From an uncultured Actinomyces sp. (GTDB lineage Bacteria > Actinomycetota > Actinomycetes > Actinomycetales > Actinomycetaceae): 64,000 bases of DNA. The notes under the pieces were generated by a model. That model was not told the origin of the DNA and did not search any database. It was given only the letters and a program-made list of their open reading frames with translations. Every line of letters begins with the position of its first letter. Within the stretch, counting starts at the first letter, position 1. The translations under genes and the position numbers were made by a program. Where the stretch lies: positions 8,065-72,064 of the forward strand of contig UWSI01000006.1 of assembly GCA_900541895.1 (NCBI GenBank), read 5' to 3'. Of the stretch, positions 1 through 7,621 are shown one piece after another.

Positions 1-2
1 CC

Positions 3-1424
3 CAGGGGCAAGTGACCTTGGGCGGACGTGAGTTCGATATTGTCCGCCAGGCGCGTGCCTTTAAAGCACTTCGGGGCAAAGGGATTGTCTGGCTTCCTCA
101 AGATCCTTTTACCTCGCTGTCTCCTACCCAGCGTTGCAGCACGCAGATTATCGCCGACACGCGGTTGCCCAAGCGCACGCGGGATGAACGCGTTCGTGAG
201 CGTCTTCGCGAAGTTGGACTTCCTGGACGCGTTGCTCAGGCTTACCCTCAAGAACTGTCGGGAGGCATGCGCCAACGTGTAGCTATCGCTGCAGCCCTAG
301 ACTCTTCGCCCGGAGTCTTCATTGCGGACGAGCCGACAACGGCTTTGGATGTGACGACTCAGAAGGAAATTCTTGATCTTCTCAGTGAGCTGAGCGAAAG
401 CCGCTCGATGGCCCTCATCTTGATTACCCACGATCTTGCTTTGGCACGCGAATACGGCGATGAAGTGGTTGTCATGCGCCACGGGAAGGTCGTCGAATCG
501 GGAAGTGTTGAGAAAGTCTTTACTCACCCCGAAAACGACTACACTCGTCAGCTTGCAGCCGCCGAGCCTCGACTGGATGGTCCCAATCCCCGTTCTTTCA
601 CGGAAGAATCCCAAGCAGACCACTCTTTAGACACGGCCTCGGAGAAGAAGCACGTTGCACCTGCTTTGGTTGAGGCACGGGACTTGGTCAAGATTTTCCG
701 CGGAGGCAGCCGCAGGGATCACCACGTGGCGCTCGATGGAGTTTCGCTTTCTATCGCGCCCCAAGAATCCGTCGGAATTGTTGGCGAATCCGGATCGGGG
801 AAGACCACCCTTGCACGTCTGATTATCGGTTTGGAAAAGCCAGATTCGGGAAGTGTCGAGGTGAATGGCACACCGCGGGAGAAATTACGAGGTGCCTCTG
901 AAGGTGGGCGACCCCCAATGGGGATCGTTTTCCAAAATCCGTATTCTGCCCTCAATCCAGCGCGTACTATTGGCGCCACCCTTGTCGAGGCTTTACGCGT
1001 AGGCGGTCGTTCAGCTAGCGAGGTCTCGGGCCTCTTGGAGTCTGTCGGCCTTCCAGCCTCGTATACAAGCCGTTTTCCCGCGCGCCTCTCTGGTGGGGAA
1101 CGCCAGCGTGTCGCTATCGCCAGGGCTCTGGCGACGCGACCACAGCTTTTGATTTGTGACGAGGCCGTCTCTGCTTTGGATGTGTCTGTGCAGGCTTCTG
1201 TTTTGGAGCTTTTGCTCCAGCTTCAACGCCAGCAGGGCTTCGCATTGCTTTTTATTACCCACGACCTTGCCGTGGCGCGCCAGATGTGTGATCGCCTTGT
1301 TGTGATGAAGGACGGACACATCGTCGAAGAGGGAGCAACCGAAGATATCCTTCATTCGCCGACCCAGGAATACACGCGGGTCTTGCTTGCCGCAGTACCT
1401 GGCCAAGAGAGTGACAATGACTGA
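3..1424 (+). CDS. oligopeptide/dipeptide ABC transporter, double ATP-binding protein (5'-truncated)
   Basis: This protein hydrolyses ATP to drive a peptide-type ABC importer at the membrane. Two ATPase domains are fused in one chain (DppD-DppF-like). The first has lost its Walker A to the window edge but keeps a Q-loop (WLPQDP), signature LSGGMRQRVAIA, Walker B (FIADEPTTALD) and H-loop (LITHD). The second is complete: Walker A GESGSGKTT, Q-loop VFQNP, signature LSGGERQRVAIARAL, Walker B LICDEAVSALD, H-loop FITHD. The frame is open from base 3, so the gene begins upstream, where permease and binding-protein genes are expected (inference). Its TGA overlaps the next gene's ATG by 8 nt, so the pair is one transcript. 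Peptide specificity is inferred from the family; nickel or other Opp-type substrates are possible. Confidence 0.93.
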   Translation, partial: QGQVTLGGREFDIVRQARAFKALRGKGIVWLPQDPFTSLSPTQRCSTQIIADTRLPKRTRDERVRERLREVGLPGRVAQAYPQELSGGMRQRVAIAAALDSSPGVFIADEPTTALDVTTQKEILDLLSELSESRSMALILITHDLALAREYGDEVVVMRHGKVVESGSVEKVFTHPENDYTRQLAAAEPRLDGPNPRSFTEESQADHSLDTASEKKHVAPALVEARDLVKIFRGGSRRDHHVALDGVSLSIAPQESVGIVGESGSGKTTLARLIIGLEKPDSGSVEVNGTPREKLRGASEGGRPPMGIVFQNPYSALNPARTIGATLVEALRVGGRSASEVSGLLESVGLPASYTSRFPARLSGGERQRVAIARALATRPQLLICDEAVSALDVSVQASVLELLLQLQRQQGFALLFITHDLAVARQMCDRLVVMKDGHIVEEGATEDILHSPTQEYTRVLLAAVPGQESDND

Positions 1425-2523
1425 GAAGATTTCACGCATCTCAATTGAATCTGGTGAGAGTAGCTACGAGCGCCTACTCGCTTTAGGGGTGCCTGAAGAG
1501 CGCGCGAAAGATTGGGCGCGCCTTGGCCCCAAGATGCGTGCGACCTTGTGGAGCAATGGGCCTGTGGGAGTATGGGAAGTCCACCGCGAACTCTCTGCAC
1601 ACCTGCGCATTGCAGGATGGACTCTTCTCGATACCGATCAGGTGGTATGTGAAGCCGAAGAAGCCCGTCGCGTGCGTGAGATCATATCGGAACTCTGTGA
1701 TGAGATGCGCTTGCGTCGCTTCCCACTGATGAAAGCTGACTCATGGGCAGATGAGGGCATTTTTGTTGATGCCCTCCGCTCGATTGGTTTTGAACAGGTC
1801 ACGATCAATGGGAACCCCCATCCCATTGAAAACGACCGCGATTACTCCCATAGCGGCTGGCTTCTGTGGAACCCCGATTTTGTGCGAGAAAGTGCGAATT
1901 TGGTGGTCCCTGCCTACGAACACCAGAAGACGGAATTTACCTGCGGTCCCGCAAGTGCTCTTATGGCACTTGGTGAAATTGAAGGAGATCCGCACACTGA
2001 TTTTGTCAATGAACTGGATCTATGGCGCCAAGCAACCTACTCGGGGGGAGTGGGCCACTTTGGCCTGGCCTCGGCATTGGCGGACCACGGCGCACAGGTT
2101 GAAGTTCTTACGTCGACTTCGGAACCAATCGTGGGGATTTCAAAAACCACGATGCTGGGTAAGCGGGCGCGGGTCGCTCTTCACTGCGAACATATGATGC
2201 GCGCACGCGAATTGGGAGTCACCTCCCAGGTGAGGGAACTGTTGGTAGAAGACATTACCTCAGCCTTGGATGCGGGCAAGCCTGTTATTGCCCTCGTTGA
2301 CCTTGCCCCGCTTAACGGTGAAGACACCCCGCACTGGTTGCTGATTTGGGGTCGTATTGGGGACTTTTTCCTGATTCATGACCCCTGGTACGACGAGGAG
2401 TTTGGGGAGACATGGGTGGAAACCTATGTCCAGCCCCTCCATACACGCGACCTATGGGAAGCCGCACAGTGGGCTGATGGAACGCACGAGCGCGCGCTCC
2501 TTACAGTCCGTACTTCTCGCTGA
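1417..2523 (+). CDS. C39-like papain-fold cysteine peptidase, coupled to the peptide ABC transporter
   Basis: This 368-residue protein has no signal peptide, so it is probably cytosolic. The C-terminal half carries the C39-like triad: Cys176 in TCGPAS, His306 in PHWLLIWG and Asp322 in HDPWYDE. The first 160 residues are not recognised. I chose the ATG at 1417, not an in-frame ATG at 1387 inside the ABC gene, because it follows a GAGAG ribosome site and gives the usual 8-nt overlap with the transporter stop. The coupling suggests that it trims or modifies peptides handled by the importer; that is inference. Its stop lies 23 nt inside the end of the convergent MFS gene. A transglutaminase-like or amidase role within the same fold cannot be excluded. 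Confidence 0.8.
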   Translation: MTEKISRISIESGESSYERLLALGVPEERAKDWARLGPKMRATLWSNGPVGVWEVHRELSAHLRIAGWTLLDTDQVVCEAEEARRVREIISELCDEMRLRRFPLMKADSWADEGIFVDALRSIGFEQVTINGNPHPIENDRDYSHSGWLLWNPDFVRESANLVVPAYEHQKTEFTCGPASALMALGEIEGDPHTDFVNELDLWRQATYSGGVGHFGLASALADHGAQVEVLTSTSEPIVGISKTTMLGKRARVALHCEHMMRARELGVTSQVRELLVEDITSALDAGKPVIALVDLAPLNGEDTPHWLLIWGRIGDFFLIHDPWYDEEFGETWVETYVQPLHTRDLWEAAQWADGTHERALLTVRTSR

Positions 2524-4102
2524 AGTTTTTCTCGAAGGTCTCCAAAGAGATTCCACGGGTCTCCGGGACGACGAAGAGGTAGAAACACAGGGAAACCACG
2601 TTGATCAGTCCGAAAATCACGTAGGTCCAACTTGCACCCAAGTGAGTAATCATTACGGGGAAGACCCAGGTCACCACTGCGTTCATCAGCCATCCGCAGC
2701 CGACCGCAAAACCTTGAGCAACGCCTCGAATCCGCGATGGGAAAATCTCTGATACCAGAACCCAGTTGACTGTTCCTGACTGCTTGGCGAAGACGAAAAG
2801 CGAAACGAGGACGACAACCAGCCACGGAAGGTACGTGGGAATCGAAGTGGAAATACTGCCATCAGCCTGTACATAGGGGGAGATCCCCACACCGAAGATG
2901 ATCGCTAGGCTAAAGAGCGAAAGAGTCACGCCTGTTTCTTGGTAAATACCGACGTGACGACGCGCGAGCTTTGAAACCAAGTAGAGCCCGAAACCTGCAC
3001 CCGCACACGCGACCGCACCCGTTATGACATTTAGGGTAATCGAATCAGCGGCTGAGAAACCTGCCGCAGCTAGGATCTTGGGGAGATAGTACATCGCGGT
3101 GTTAATACCGGTGAGCTGATCGAAGCAGGCTAGGCCAACACCGATCAACAGTAGGCGTCTGGTCCAGGCAACCGATGCTGTGCGTCGAAGTGACCAGTGT
3201 CCCTGTGCGTCTTCTCTTTGCTGGAGTTGGGCGATCTGTGCGATCTCCTCGCTGAGGTTGTCGAGCTTGGGATCACGAATGCGCTTAAGCGCGCCAATGG
3301 CCTCGTAATAGCGCTCTTTCGAGGCGTACCAGCGCCCGGACTCTGGCATGAGACGCATACCTAGCCAGAGGAAGACCGCTGGGATCGTTGCAAGAACGAG
3401 CATCCAACGCCAGGCCAAGCCATCGCCGCTGGTTATGACTGCGGTTGTCACGTGCTGGACTTGATCCCAGGGATACCATCGGCCGCCGGTCAAAGTGCCT
3501 GAAGGGTCCTCGGAAACAAAGACCTGAGGTCCACCGTGAGCGCTAGAGAGGATCGCGTTCATTGAGTAGGCGAGGAGTTGGCCAAAGACGATCATGAACT
3601 GGTCAAGCGCAACCAACGAACCTCGAACGCGCGTTGGGGCGGACTCTGCGAGGTACACGGGAACGGTTGCCGAGGCACCACCGACGGCAAGCCCCAAGAT
3701 GAAGCGGAAAATATACAGAATTGCGACATTTGGGGCAAAGGTGCACCCCAGCGTTCCGAGAATGAAGATTCCTGCCAAAAGGAGGATATTGTGGCGGCGC
3801 CCGTAGCGATCTGATAGGCGGCCTCCGACGATCGCTCCCAGCGCGGCGCCGAGGGCTAGGAAAGCCCCGACCAGGCCTTCTTCGAATTCATTGATGGCAA
3901 GGCCTCCGGCGCTGCGAGGCATATACATATAGGGCAGTGCGCCAGCGATAACGCCCGTGTCATAGCCGAAAAGAAGAGAACCAAAAGTTGCGACTCCCGC
4001 AAGAAAAGCGATCGAACGCTTGGGGCCAGATGCTGGAGTCTCATCGATGAGTTTCTCCAAATCCTTTTGGTTTGGCCGTGAAGCGGGCGAAGTAGAAGTC
4101 AT
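2501..4102 (-). CDS. sugar porter, major facilitator superfamily (IolT/XylE-like)
   Basis: This is a 12-helix proton-coupled sugar or polyol importer of 533 residues. Family marks are GYDTGVIAGAL in helix 1, the GRLSDRYGRR loop, RFILGLAVGG, the PESGRWY motif before the central loop, a second conserved Arg-rich loop, and the terminal PETRG signature near residue 514. The closest subfamily is myo-inositol/xylose/galactose porters, but the sugar cannot be read from sequence. No Shine-Dalgarno is visible. A CACAAT hexamer 7 nt before the ATG suggests a leaderless mRNA. A perfect 8-bp inverted repeat lies about 60 bp upstream of the start. The 3' end overlaps the end of the convergent C39 peptidase gene. 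Confidence 0.9.
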   Translation of the reverse strand: MTSTSPASRPNQKDLEKLIDETPASGPKRSIAFLAGVATFGSLLFGYDTGVIAGALPYMYMPRSAGGLAINEFEEGLVGAFLALGAALGAIVGGRLSDRYGRRHNILLLAGIFILGTLGCTFAPNVAILYIFRFILGLAVGGASATVPVYLAESAPTRVRGSLVALDQFMIVFGQLLAYSMNAILSSAHGGPQVFVSEDPSGTLTGGRWYPWDQVQHVTTAVITSGDGLAWRWMLVLATIPAVFLWLGMRLMPESGRWYASKERYYEAIGALKRIRDPKLDNLSEEIAQIAQLQQREDAQGHWSLRRTASVAWTRRLLLIGVGLACFDQLTGINTAMYYLPKILAAAGFSAADSITLNVITGAVACAGAGFGLYLVSKLARRHVGIYQETGVTLSLFSLAIIFGVGISPYVQADGSISTSIPTYLPWLVVVLVSLFVFAKQSGTVNWVLVSEIFPSRIRGVAQGFAVGCGWLMNAVVTWVFPVMITHLGASWTYVIFGLINVVSLCFYLFVVPETRGISLETFEKNFSEKYGL

Positions 4103-4161
4103 GGGGTCTATTGTGCAACGTGGATCGTGTGTACATGCAAGTTTTCAGCAAAATGTGCAAA

Positions 4162-4180
4162 CGTTCATTAACAATGAACG
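4162..4180. promoter_or_regulatory. candidate operator: CGTTCATT-AAC-AATGAACG
   Basis: The two 8-bp arms are perfectly complementary around a 3-nt spacer. The site is 60-78 bp upstream of the MFS start, just beyond where a -35 would lie. That fits an activator, or an upstream operator of a GntR- or LacI-type sugar regulator. No regulator gene is adjacent, so the cognate protein is unknown. Confidence 0.45.
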
Positions 4181-4252
4181 GGTGACCATACGATGGAAGA
4201 TCGATCCTCGATATACGCGGCGGATATGAAACGTACCTGACTAGTAAAGGCC

Positions 4253-4296
4253 CGAGGCCGGAGCCGGCACGCGACGCGCACCCAGCCCCGGCCTCG
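4253..4296 (-). terminator. GC-rich hairpin after the antiporter gene, built from CGAGGCCGG / CCGGCCTCG
   Basis: Nine perfectly complementary bases (4253-4261 and 4288-4296) flank a 26-nt loop that starts about 22 nt past the antiporter stop. A good U-tract is missing, so intrinsic termination is uncertain. Both arms are copies of the heptamer CGAGGCC that is over-represented across the window. Confidence 0.4.
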
Positions 4297-4318
4297 AGAA
4301 TGGGGATCGTCACCTTAT

Positions 4319-5680
4319 TTAGAGGACCATCGCAGCTACCCATCCGCCAATGAGCAGAGGGATGTTGTAGTGGATAAAGGTTGGGATCACCGTGTCTCGC
4401 ATGTGGTCGTGCTGGCCATCGACGTTGAGTCCCGCTGTCGGGCCGAGCGTCGAATCCGAGGCCGGTGAGCCGGCATCGCCCAAAGCGCCAGCAGTGCCGA
4501 TGATCGCCACCGTCGCCATGGGGGAGAAGCCCAGCGTGAGACACAGCGGGACGTAGATCGCGGAGATGATCGGCAGGGTCGAGAAGGACGAGCCGATACC
4601 CATGGTGATAACGAGGCCGACGAGCAGCATGATGATTGCTGCGAGGACCTTTGAACCGTTGAAGAGCGCTGCGGTTCCATCAACCAAAGGCTTAATCTGG
4701 CCCGATTCGTTGAGGACTGAGGCGTACCCCTGTGCGGTGATCATGATCAAGCCGATGAGGCTCATCATCTTCATGCCGCCACTGAAGACATAGTCGGCCT
4801 GCTGCCAAGGGACGACTCGCATGAAGAGCATCATGCACAGCCCCACCAAAGAGCCAACGAGCAGCGGATCGGCCTCAGAATCCATTCGCGTGAGCACGGT
4901 CTGAATGACGAAGCAGACGACGAGGGCGGCTACTGCAGCCCAGACCTTTTTTATATCAATCGGCTTCTCCTCAGACGATGCGAAGGAGGAGTCACGCTGT
5001 TCATAAGTGCGGGGCTTGCGGTAGGAGAAGAGAAGCGCGACCACACAACCGATTGCCATTGAAGCCGCGGGAATTGCCATTGCTGCCATGGGGTTGACAG
5101 AAGACACATCCATGCCTGCTGCGTTGATGTTCTTGTAAAGAATATCGTGCAAGAAGATGCGCCCGAAGCCGATGGGGAAGAACATGTAGGCGGTGACGAT
5201 ACCGAAAGTAATCGCACATGCAATCATGCGGCGGTCCATCTTGAGTTCATTCATCACGCCAATGAGCGGCGGGATAAGGAGCGGAATGAAAGCGATGTGA
5301 ATGGGGATCAGGTTTTGGCTCATCACGCCCATGACGAGCACGCCGCCGACGATTCCCCATTTGGCGCCGCGAGCAACGCGTACGGAGCTCGCTGCATCCG
5401 CGTTGCGCATGCGGCTGACAATTGTGCGCGCAAGCAGGGCTGGCAGACCTGAGTGAGCGACCGCCATAGCAAAAGCACCGAGGAGTGCATAGGAGAGGGC
5501 GATTTTCGCACCTCCGGCAAGGCCGGTTTGGAAAGCGACCATCGTGCCAGAGATTCCCATTCCAGCGACAAGGCCGGCGACAATAGAGGCCACAAAGAGA
5601 GAGATAACGACGTGCACTCGGGCGAGGCTGAGAGCCAGCATGACGATGACCGAGAGGACGACTGCATTCAACAAAAGCAT
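4319..5680 (-). CDS. NhaC/YuiF-type Na+/H+ antiporter family membrane protein
   Basis: This 453-residue protein of roughly 11-12 hydrophobic segments belongs to the Na+/H+ antiporter (NhaC-like, YuiF) group of the ion-transporter superfamily. Characteristic stretches are the N-terminal VIVMLALSLARVHVVISLF, a GIGSSFSTLPIISAIY segment, and the late SDSTLGPTAGLN plus DGQHDHMRDTVIP motif. Members range from cation antiporters to amino-acid permeases, so the substrate is open. The start was chosen because the first helix follows at once. The ribosome site is weak. It sits 159 nt downstream of proC on the same strand, with a hairpin between, so it probably has its own promoter. A perfect DnaA-box sequence lies 34 bp before its start. 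Confidence 0.82.
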   Translation of the reverse strand: MLLLNAVVLSVIVMLALSLARVHVVISLFVASIVAGLVAGMGISGTMVAFQTGLAGGAKIALSYALLGAFAMAVAHSGLPALLARTIVSRMRNADAASSVRVARGAKWGIVGGVLVMGVMSQNLIPIHIAFIPLLIPPLIGVMNELKMDRRMIACAITFGIVTAYMFFPIGFGRIFLHDILYKNINAAGMDVSSVNPMAAMAIPAASMAIGCVVALLFSYRKPRTYEQRDSSFASSEEKPIDIKKVWAAVAALVVCFVIQTVLTRMDSEADPLLVGSLVGLCMMLFMRVVPWQQADYVFSGGMKMMSLIGLIMITAQGYASVLNESGQIKPLVDGTAALFNGSKVLAAIIMLLVGLVITMGIGSSFSTLPIISAIYVPLCLTLGFSPMATVAIIGTAGALGDAGSPASDSTLGPTAGLNVDGQHDHMRDTVIPTFIHYNIPLLIGGWVAAMVL

Positions 5681-5713
5681 GACTATTCCATGAGGTTGTG
5701 TGTGAAAAATTGA

Positions 5714-5722
5714 TGTGGATAA
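5714..5722 (-). promoter_or_regulatory. perfect DnaA-box match (TTATCCACA on the minus strand)
   Basis: The sequence matches the actinobacterial/E. coli consensus 9-mer exactly and lies in the short leader region of the antiporter gene. Single matches occur by chance. Two 8-of-9 matches lie about 1 kb away at 6742-6750 and 6770-6778. Confidence 0.3.
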
Positions 5723-5817
5723 GGAGCAAAAGCTTCAGTCGGGTACGAAGTTAAAAATGGGATGCGTGAGCGTGAATGAAAGGCTACGACTAATCTTCGC
5801 GGGTGCGAGGGATTATC

Positions 5818-5843
5818 CTGACGGCGTCTCGTGACGACGTCAG
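5818..5843 (-). terminator. hairpin spanning the proC stop codon
   Basis: On the minus strand CTGACG TCGTC and GACGC CGTCAG form an 11-bp stem with one mismatch and the loop ACGA. The proC TGA lies in the 5' arm. No U-run follows, so it may be a 3'-end stabiliser or a weak terminator. Confidence 0.4.
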
Positions 5844-6646
5844 CCAAGATGATGGTCGCGCTCAACAGCAGCGTCGACCGCCGCGACGATCGCGGAGGAA
5901 AGACCTGCCTCTTGGGCGGCGAGGAGACCAGCGATAGTGGTGCCGCCCGGAGAAGAAACCCGATCAATAAGGTTTGCGGGTACTTGCCCATTTTCGAGGC
6001 CGTTGAGCATGAGTTGCGCGCTTCCCAAGAACGCTTGGGCAACGATGTGCGTCGAATCGGCCTTGGTGAGGCCGTGGTTCACGCCGGCCTCGGCCATCGC
6101 ATCGATCATGCGGAAGATCCATGCCGGGGAGGAGGAAGCGATCGCTGTAAAAACAGGGAAGTACTTCTCATCCAACACGATCGTTTCGCCGACCGAATCC
6201 AGAAGCTTGCGAGCGGTGGCGAGCTGTTCGTCCGTTGTCCCCATCGGGCAAAGGGCACTCATTGACTTGCCGACCTGTGCATTGACATTGGGCATGACGC
6301 GGACCAAGGGAATGGCTGCCCCAAAATCCGAAATGATCTGATCTGTCGTACGGCCCGCAGCGATAGATACGACGCAGAGTTGCTTGGCAAAAAGAACACT
6401 CTCGCGAATCTCGCGAATGACTTCGGACTGGACATTTGGTTTCACTGCTAGGACCAAGAGGTTGCTCTGTTCGGCGACCTGACGGTTTGATGCGAGTGCA
6501 ATGCCTCCCAGCCCATCAGCCAAGTCTTCCGCGGCTTGGTGGTGTCGATCGGCGAACATCAGATCCGAGCCGCTGAAGCCAGCGGCCACGGCACCGCGTG
6601 CAATAGCTGAGGCCATTGCACCTGTTCCGATGAAGCCGATACGCAT
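5840..6646 (-). CDS. proC: pyrroline-5-carboxylate reductase
   Basis: It reduces 1-pyrroline-5-carboxylate to L-proline with NAD(P)H, the last step of proline synthesis, in the cytosol. The 268-residue protein has the usual length. It opens with the Rossmann motif GFIGTGAMASAIARG, followed by the SAGR-like IAAGRTT segment, VMPNVNAQVG, and the C-terminal dimerisation domain ending in SPGGTTIAGL. I moved the start to the ATG at 6646: it begins MRIGFIG, has AAGGA 9 nt upstream, and removes 16 residues absent from the family. It is divergent from comEA. Confidence 0.96.
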   Translation of the reverse strand: MRIGFIGTGAMASAIARGAVAAGFSGSDLMFADRHHQAAEDLADGLGGIALASNRQVAEQSNLLVLAVKPNVQSEVIREIRESVLFAKQLCVVSIAAGRTTDQIISDFGAAIPLVRVMPNVNAQVGKSMSALCPMGTTDEQLATARKLLDSVGETIVLDEKYFPVFTAIASSSPAWIFRMIDAMAEAGVNHGLTKADSTHIVAQAFLGSAQLMLNGLENGQVPANLIDRVSSPGGTTIAGLLAAQEAGLSSAIVAAVDAAVERDHHLG

Positions 6647-6829
6647 GACAGTCCTTGAGTGAGAAGGTGTAGATCTTGGCGTTATTTTAAACACACTTTA
6701 CGTGTTGATGGCAACAAGGTCTCACTCGTTGTATCGCAAAGCTATCCACAAAAGATGTGAATCAAGGATTCATCCACAGAAGCGCTTATGGGCCCTGAAG
6801 TGGAGCTGGGAGACGGACACACTAGGGAC
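6647..6829. promoter_or_regulatory. proC/comEA divergent intergenic region
   Basis: This 183-bp gap contains two near-consensus DnaA boxes (CTATCCACA 6742-6750, TCATCCACA 6770-6778). It also has a 6-bp inverted repeat TGAATC-AAG-GATTCA (6758-6772). CACACT at 6818-6823 lies 6 nt before the chosen comEA start and could be a leaderless -10. No gene is seen. Confidence 0.4.
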
Positions 6830-7621
6830 ATGGATTCACACTTTCAGTCTCATCTGAACCGTAGAAGGCAGTTGGAACGATTGGTTTTTACCTCTCAGTC
6901 TGCCAAGGTCGATCAGGATGCAGAGAGGAGCATCGAGCGAGAAGACCCTCACGGCGATGAGGAGAATCAGGGTCGAGGCCTACGCTGGAGCTGGCGATGG
7001 CGTACCGCTCGAGTATTTATTGCGATCTGCTTGTTTCTAGCCCTAATAGCAGGTGTTGTCCATGGCTGGAATAGTCGCTTGGAAGAAGATAATCTCTCGG
7101 CTTCTGATGCCGAATCCCCAAGTGCACGTGCCGATAGCACAGGATCTATCTCTTCCTCGAGCCCAGGAATTCAGCAGCCCGGTGAGGAGGGAAGGGGAGT
7201 GAGCGGCCAGGTGATGGTTCATATGACAGGAGAAGTACGCGCTCCTGGCGTTGTCCGTGTCAAACATGGTTCTCGCGTTTCGGAGGCTATCGATCAAGCT
7301 GGCGGCTTTACTGAAGACGCGGACCGTGACAGCGTTAACCTTGCTCGGTTGGTTGTTGATGGTGAACAGATTAGGGTTCCTTCTCTGAACTCCTCACAAG
7401 CACACGACGATGCTCCATCCGGTCAAACTTCCGCCTGCGTTGACGTCACTCAAGCGGATGCCCAAACACTACAAAGACTCGATGGAGTCGGACCGGCACT
7501 GGCTGCGCGTATTGTCACCTATAGGAAGTCTCATCCGATCACACGTGTGGACGACCTGGTAGCAGTTCCAGGAATTGGAGCTTCGATACTCGAGAAAATT
7601 CGAATTGGTGCCTGCTCGTGA
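6830..7621 (+). CDS. comEA: ComEA family competence protein (SLBB + helix-hairpin-helix)
   Basis: ComEA is the membrane-anchored dsDNA receptor of natural transformation. The 263-residue protein has a basic cytoplasmic N-terminus, one membrane helix near residues 60-80 (VFIAICLFLALIAGVVHGW), a Ser/Gln-rich linker, an SLBB-type domain (MVHMTGEVRAPGVVRV) and a C-terminal pair of helix-hairpin-helix motifs (LDGVGPALAARIVTYR, VPGIGASILEKI). Start choice is uncertain: ATG 6788 lacks any ribosome site, while ATG 6830 follows CACACT by 6 nt, fitting the leaderless pattern seen elsewhere here. Its TGA overlaps the comEC GTG by 4 nt, so the two are co-translated. Confidence 0.9.
   Translation: MDSHFQSHLNRRRQLERLVFTSQSAKVDQDAERSIEREDPHGDEENQGRGLRWSWRWRTARVFIAICLFLALIAGVVHGWNSRLEEDNLSASDAESPSARADSTGSISSSSPGIQQPGEEGRGVSGQVMVHMTGEVRAPGVVRVKHGSRVSEAIDQAGGFTEDADRDSVNLARLVVDGEQIRVPSLNSSQAHDDAPSGQTSACVDVTQADAQTLQRLDGVGPALAARIVTYRKSHPITRVDDLVAVPGIGASILEKIRIGACS

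Larger units (their letters stand above)
4103..4318 (-). promoter_or_regulatory. intergenic region with MFS promoter and upstream elements
   Basis: This 216-bp gap lies upstream of the MFS gene and downstream of the antiporter gene, both on the minus strand. It holds a putative -10 (CACAAT, minus strand of 4110-4115), a perfect inverted repeat at 4162-4180, and a GC-rich inverted pair at 4253-4296 just behind the antiporter stop. No small gene is apparent. Confidence 0.5.

Noticed and set aside
5714..6778. Replication origin suggested by DnaA-like boxes
   Set aside because: Only one perfect box is present, with no dnaA, dnaN or AT-rich unwinding element. The flanking genes are metabolic and competence genes.
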